This document shows positions 7,323 to 9,630 of a stretch of 9,630 nt of DNA, one piece after another; within the stretch, counting starts at the first letter, position 1, and the number at the start of each line of letters is the position of its first letter. Location: contig CAIYOB010000656.1 in NCBI GenBank assembly GCA_903927685.1, positions 1 through 9,630 of the forward strand, in the 5' to 3' direction. Both the position numbers and the translations under genes were made by a program. The DNA is from an uncultured Planctomycetaceae bacterium. Its GTDB lineage: Bacteria; Planctomycetota; Planctomycetia; Pirellulales; Pirellulaceae. The notes under the pieces are model-generated. The model was not told where the DNA came from. It made no database searches and saw only the letters and a program-made list of their open reading frames with translations.

Positions 7323-8378
7323 ATGCACGATCACGCAAGTTGGAGTCTTGGGCTGGGCCGTTGGGGCGGCGTACATGTGCGCGTGCACATGTTCTTCTTT
7401 CTTTTTGCCGCCTTGACTTGCTACCTGAGCTGGTGGGAGGGACACGCGGCCGGCGCGCCGCAGGTGGACCGCTTGGCCATCTACGCGCTGCTGATCCTCT
7501 CGGCCAGCGTCCTGGTGCACGAGTTGGGGCACGCCTGGGCGGCGCGGCGCATGGGCGGTCGCCTGGATCCGCTCATTTTGGTTCCGTGGGGGGGGCTGAG
7601 TTCGCCGCAAGGCATGCGCGAGCCGGGCGCCGAGCTGTTGGTGCATCTGGCGGGCCCCGGGGCCCAGGTGATGGCCTGCCTGCTGCTGGCGCCGTTGCTG
7701 GTCAGCGCCTCGGGGAATCTGCCCGGGCTGCTGCATCCGTTGGCTCCCCAGGATCTGACCGTCGGGACGACGGCGGTCGTCATGGTCAAGCTGACGTTCT
7801 GGCTGAATTGGATCCTGCTGCTGGTGAACCTCCTGCCGGTGTTTCCGTTTGACGGCGGGGCCGTCCTGCGTGCGGCACTGCTGCTGAAATGGCCCGCTTT
7901 GGGGCGTCGCGGCGCATCGTGGCTGGTCGCCAGTCTGGCCAAGGCGGCCGTGTTCGGACTGGTCCTGGTGGCGATCTTTGCGCCGCTGGACGATTCGCAG
8001 GGTTTGGTGCCCATGCGTTTTGCGCTGGTGCTGCTGTGCATCTTCTTGTACTTCAGTGCCCAGCATGAGGACCGCCGGAGTGCGGCCGACGAGGCAGCGC
8101 GGGAGGAGTTGTTTTCCGAGTCCGACGCCGATGATCTGTCCGCCTTGGAGGGCGCCATCGAGCGTCGCACCGACGCCCCCGGCCCGCTGCAACGCTGGCT
8201 GGAACGGCGCCGCGAACTGCAGCGGTTTCACGAACTGGAGCAGGAGGCCGAAGAAGAACGCAGCCTGGACGAAATCCTCGAGCGTCTCCATCAGTTCGGC
8301 CGCGACTCGCTGTCGCCGGAAGACCGGGCACTGCTCGAACGCATCAGCGCTCGCTACCGCAGCCGGTTGAGTCATTAG
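7323..8378 (+). CDS. M50-family (site-2-protease-like) membrane metalloprotease with C-terminal DUF6576-like region
   Basis: The protein has 351 residues from the ATG at 7323; a TTG six codons upstream in frame is possible but has no ribosome binding site. HELGH at residues 66-70 is the zinc-binding and catalytic HExxH motif inside a membrane helix. FPFDGG at 174-179 supplies the third zinc ligand (D177), as in the NPDG/FPxDGG motif of S2P proteases. The HLAGPG motif near 108-113 is typical of the family. About six hydrophobic segments span residues 22-246. A charged, probably cytoplasmic tail follows, with coiled-coil-like helices. Its last part (315-346, LDEILERLHQFGRDSLSP...LLERISARYR) matches the DUF6576 pattern also seen at the ends of rhomboid-family proteins. 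Such enzymes cut transmembrane substrates, often in stress signalling; the substrate here is unknown. It is read away from the TPR operon. The family call is firm. Confidence 0.93.
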   Translation: MHDHASWSLGLGRWGGVHVRVHMFFFLFAALTCYLSWWEGHAAGAPQVDRLAIYALLILSASVLVHELGHAWAARRMGGRLDPLILVPWGGLSSPQGMREPGAELLVHLAGPGAQVMACLLLAPLLVSASGNLPGLLHPLAPQDLTVGTTAVVMVKLTFWLNWILLLVNLLPVFPFDGGAVLRAALLLKWPALGRRGASWLVASLAKAAVFGLVLVAIFAPLDDSQGLVPMRFALVLLCIFLYFSAQHEDRRSAADEAAREELFSESDADDLSALEGAIERRTDAPGPLQRWLERRRELQRFHELEQEAEEERSLDEILERLHQFGRDSLSPEDRALLERISARYRSRLSH

Positions 8379-8431
8379 GGCCGCTGGCAGGGCTGGCGTC
8401 CGTGAGGCGAGCAGCTAGAATCCGTGGCTGC

Positions 8432-8881
8432 ATGACGAACCAACCCCCACCTCCGTCAAATGACCTCCCCGTTGCTCCACGCCGCTTCCGGTACGGCCGA
8501 GCGGTAAACATTGCGCTCCGCACGGCGCACCTCGGCGTCGCGGGAGTCCTGTGCGGCGGGCACGTATTCGACGTCCCAGCCGAACAGCTGCGGAGTTGGC
8601 TGCTGTGGGTCATCCTGACCGGCGGACTGCTGCTGGCGGTCGAGGCGTTTCCCCATGTCTATTGGCTTTATCAAGGCCGTGGGCTCTTGGTCCTAACCAA
8701 GCTGGCACTGCTGTGCCTGATCCCCTGGCTGTGGCCCTACCGCGTGGCGATCCTGGCGGCGGTGCTCGTCCTGGCCGGCGTCGGTTCGCACATGCCCGCC
8801 AAGTTCCGCTACTACTCGATCCTGCACGGGCGGATGCTCGATTCACATGGACCGTCACGGCCCCCCTACGCCGCGGGCTGA
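8432..8881 (+). CDS. Small four-helix integral membrane protein, conserved-hypothetical type
   Basis: The protein has 149 residues from the ATG at 8432. A GTG ten codons upstream is in frame but adds only an Arg-rich stretch. A Pro-rich polar N-terminus (PPPPSNDLP) is followed by four hydrophobic segments at about 25-46, 55-73, 84-101 and 103-119. The C-terminal tail is polar and contains GSHMPAKFRYYSILHGR. Histidines at 33, 44, 75, 120 and 132 lie in or next to the helices, which would fit heme or metal binding, but no known family motif is present and I do not assign a function. It lies 53 bp after the M50 gene on the same strand and may be co-transcribed with it. Its last 16 bases overlap the 3' end of the opposing Uma2 gene. 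The ribosome binding site is weak. Confidence 0.8.
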   Translation: MTNQPPPPSNDLPVAPRRFRYGRAVNIALRTAHLGVAGVLCGGHVFDVPAEQLRSWLLWVILTGGLLLAVEAFPHVYWLYQGRGLLVLTKLALLCLIPWLWPYRVAILAAVLVLAGVGSHMPAKFRYYSILHGRMLDSHGPSRPPYAAG

Positions 8882-9438
8882 GGCAGGAGGAACAAGTCGC
8901 GGATTGGCCAGCGGAAACCGGGCAAGACGTCGCTGCCGGTCAATTCGCTGTCGGCGCGCAGCGTCGCGTCAGGACCATCCGGATGGTGCACGCGCACCGT
9001 CCGCGTCATGGGATTGACGACCCAGACAAGCCGCACGCCGGCCTGCAGGTAGTCTTCCACTTTGCGGTCCAAGTCATACGCCAAATCGTTGGGCGAGACG
9101 ACTTCGACGGCCAGATCGGGCGCGATCCGGATGTGACCTTCCGGCGGCTGTTCCCTGGGTAACCGCCCAAAGCGAATGAACGAGACGTCCGCCCGTCGCA
9201 CCTTGTCCACATCGTCCGGGAAACACTGAAACGAAGTCCCTGCGGGAAACACCCAGCCCAAACGCCGGCTGCGACAGAAATCTTCGCTCCGCTGATAGAC
9301 CTGTCCGGCGATGAAACTCGACCTCGCTCCCCTCTTTCGCTCCACCAGTTCTCCGCCGACGAGTTCATACGCATCCCCGTCGGGCCGCGTCAGGAGTCCT
9401 TCGGGGCTGCACTGGATGTTGGTCGCAATTGTGATCAT
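8866..9438 (-). CDS. Uma2-family (DUF820) protein with PD-(D/E)XK nuclease fold
   Basis: The protein has 190 residues from the ATG at 9438, the usual length for the family. A longer frame starting at 9486 would overlap priA and lacks family similarity in its extra part. Family signatures appear in order: GGELVER (28-34), RRADVSFI (81-88), APDLAVEVVSPND (106-118), DRKVEDYLQAGVRLVWVVNP (124-143) and the closing GSDVLPGFRWPIRDLF. D108, E112 and K126 form the expected PD-(D/E)XK active-site set, so the catalytic core looks intact. These proteins are often found in many copies in cyanobacteria and planctomycetes, and their substrate is not established. It sits 11 bp behind priA, suggesting read-through from that gene, and it converges on the small membrane protein with a 16-bp overlap. 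The family call is firm. Confidence 0.93.
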   Translation of the reverse strand: MITIATNIQCSPEGLLTRPDGDAYELVGGELVERKRGARSSFIAGQVYQRSEDFCRSRRLGWVFPAGTSFQCFPDDVDKVRRADVSFIRFGRLPREQPPEGHIRIAPDLAVEVVSPNDLAYDLDRKVEDYLQAGVRLVWVVNPMTRTVRVHHPDGPDATLRADSELTGSDVLPGFRWPIRDLFLLPQPAA

Positions 9439-9449
9439 GATCTTCAGGC

Positions 9450-9630
9450 TCACAGCACATCGAACGGATCGACGTCCACGATCCACTGAATGTCGTCGGG
9501 CGGCTTCAGGTCGCCGGTCGCCTGGCGGACGACACTCCGCAGCCGGTCGCGATCCCGGCCTTGGATCAGGGCGTGAAACCGGAACAGCCCCCGCAGTTTG
9601 GCCATCGGCGCGGGAGCCGGCCCCAGGATG
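9450..9630 (-). CDS. priA: Primosomal protein N' (PriA replication-restart helicase), C-terminal end only
   Basis: Reading the minus strand from the window edge gives 59 residues before a TGA at 9450-9452. The segment begins ILGPAPAPMAKLRGLFRFH and ends IQWIVDVDPFDVL. This is the C-terminal domain of PriA: the LGPAPAP.A.LRG.YR motif followed by a short helix and the closing VD.DP..(L/M)L. PriA is a 3'-to-5' DNA helicase that recognises stalled forks and reloads the replisome. The helicase core and zinc-binding region lie outside the window. Its stop lies 11 bp upstream of the Uma2 start, so the two probably share a transcript. It is too short for a domain-by-domain check, but the terminal motifs are characteristic. 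Confidence 0.9.
   Translation of the reverse strand, partial: ILGPAPAPMAKLRGLFRFHALIQGRDRDRLRSVVRQATGDLKPPDDIQWIVDVDPFDVL

Noticed and set aside
7260..8375. Minus-strand open frame of 371 codons opposite the M50 gene
   Set aside because: The product is Gln/His/Arg-rich, typical of antisense to membrane-protein genes. The plus frame carries HELGH and FPFDGG.
9427..9438. Short palindrome GATCATGATC at the Uma2 start
   Set aside because: Ten bases around a start codon is within chance and nothing else marks it as an operator.
9439..9486. Longer start for the Uma2 protein
   Set aside because: It would overlap the end of priA, and its extra 16 residues show no family pattern.

Overview
The window is GC-rich and almost fully coding. 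Several features together suggest a member of the Planctomycetota, probably Pirellulales-like. These are a periplasmic tetratricopeptide protein of over 1,000 residues, an ExbB-type channel with a signal peptide and Pro/Ala linker, an M50 protease with a DUF6576-like tail, a Uma2 nuclease-fold gene, and a very long Ala/Pro-rich membrane-anchored protein. The phylum call is an inference from gene style; no rRNA or marker phylogeny is present.

Left part (1-7043, minus strand): one apparent operon read right to left. It begins with a 1,083-residue exported TPR protein, followed after 43 bp by an ExbB/TolQ-family channel protein and after 4 bp by an ExbD/TolR-family protein. After a further 75 bp comes a protein with three N-terminal membrane segments and a huge Ala/Pro-rich region that runs off the left edge still open (761 residues visible). 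The third membrane helix of that last protein resembles the TonB/TolA transmembrane helix (a His four residues after a small residue), and its topology puts the long tail in the periplasm. The operon therefore reads as a candidate proton-motive-force-driven envelope machine: channel (ExbB/ExbD), force transducer (TonB/TolA-like) and periplasmic TPR scaffold (possibly CpoB/YbgF-like in role). The ExbB protein carries Val where the classical TolQ/ExbB channel Glu is expected.

Middle (7044-7322): a 279-bp divergent intergenic region with weak sigma-70-like promoter candidates in both directions and an imperfect inverted repeat.

Right part: on the plus strand, a site-2-protease-like M50 metalloprotease (7323-8378) is followed by a small four-helix membrane protein (8432-8881). 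This meets, tail to tail with a 16-bp overlap, a minus-strand Uma2-family gene (8866-9438). That gene lies 11 bp downstream of the 3' end of priA (9450-9630, partial). I saw no tRNA, rRNA, CRISPR array, insertion sequence or convincing intrinsic terminator.
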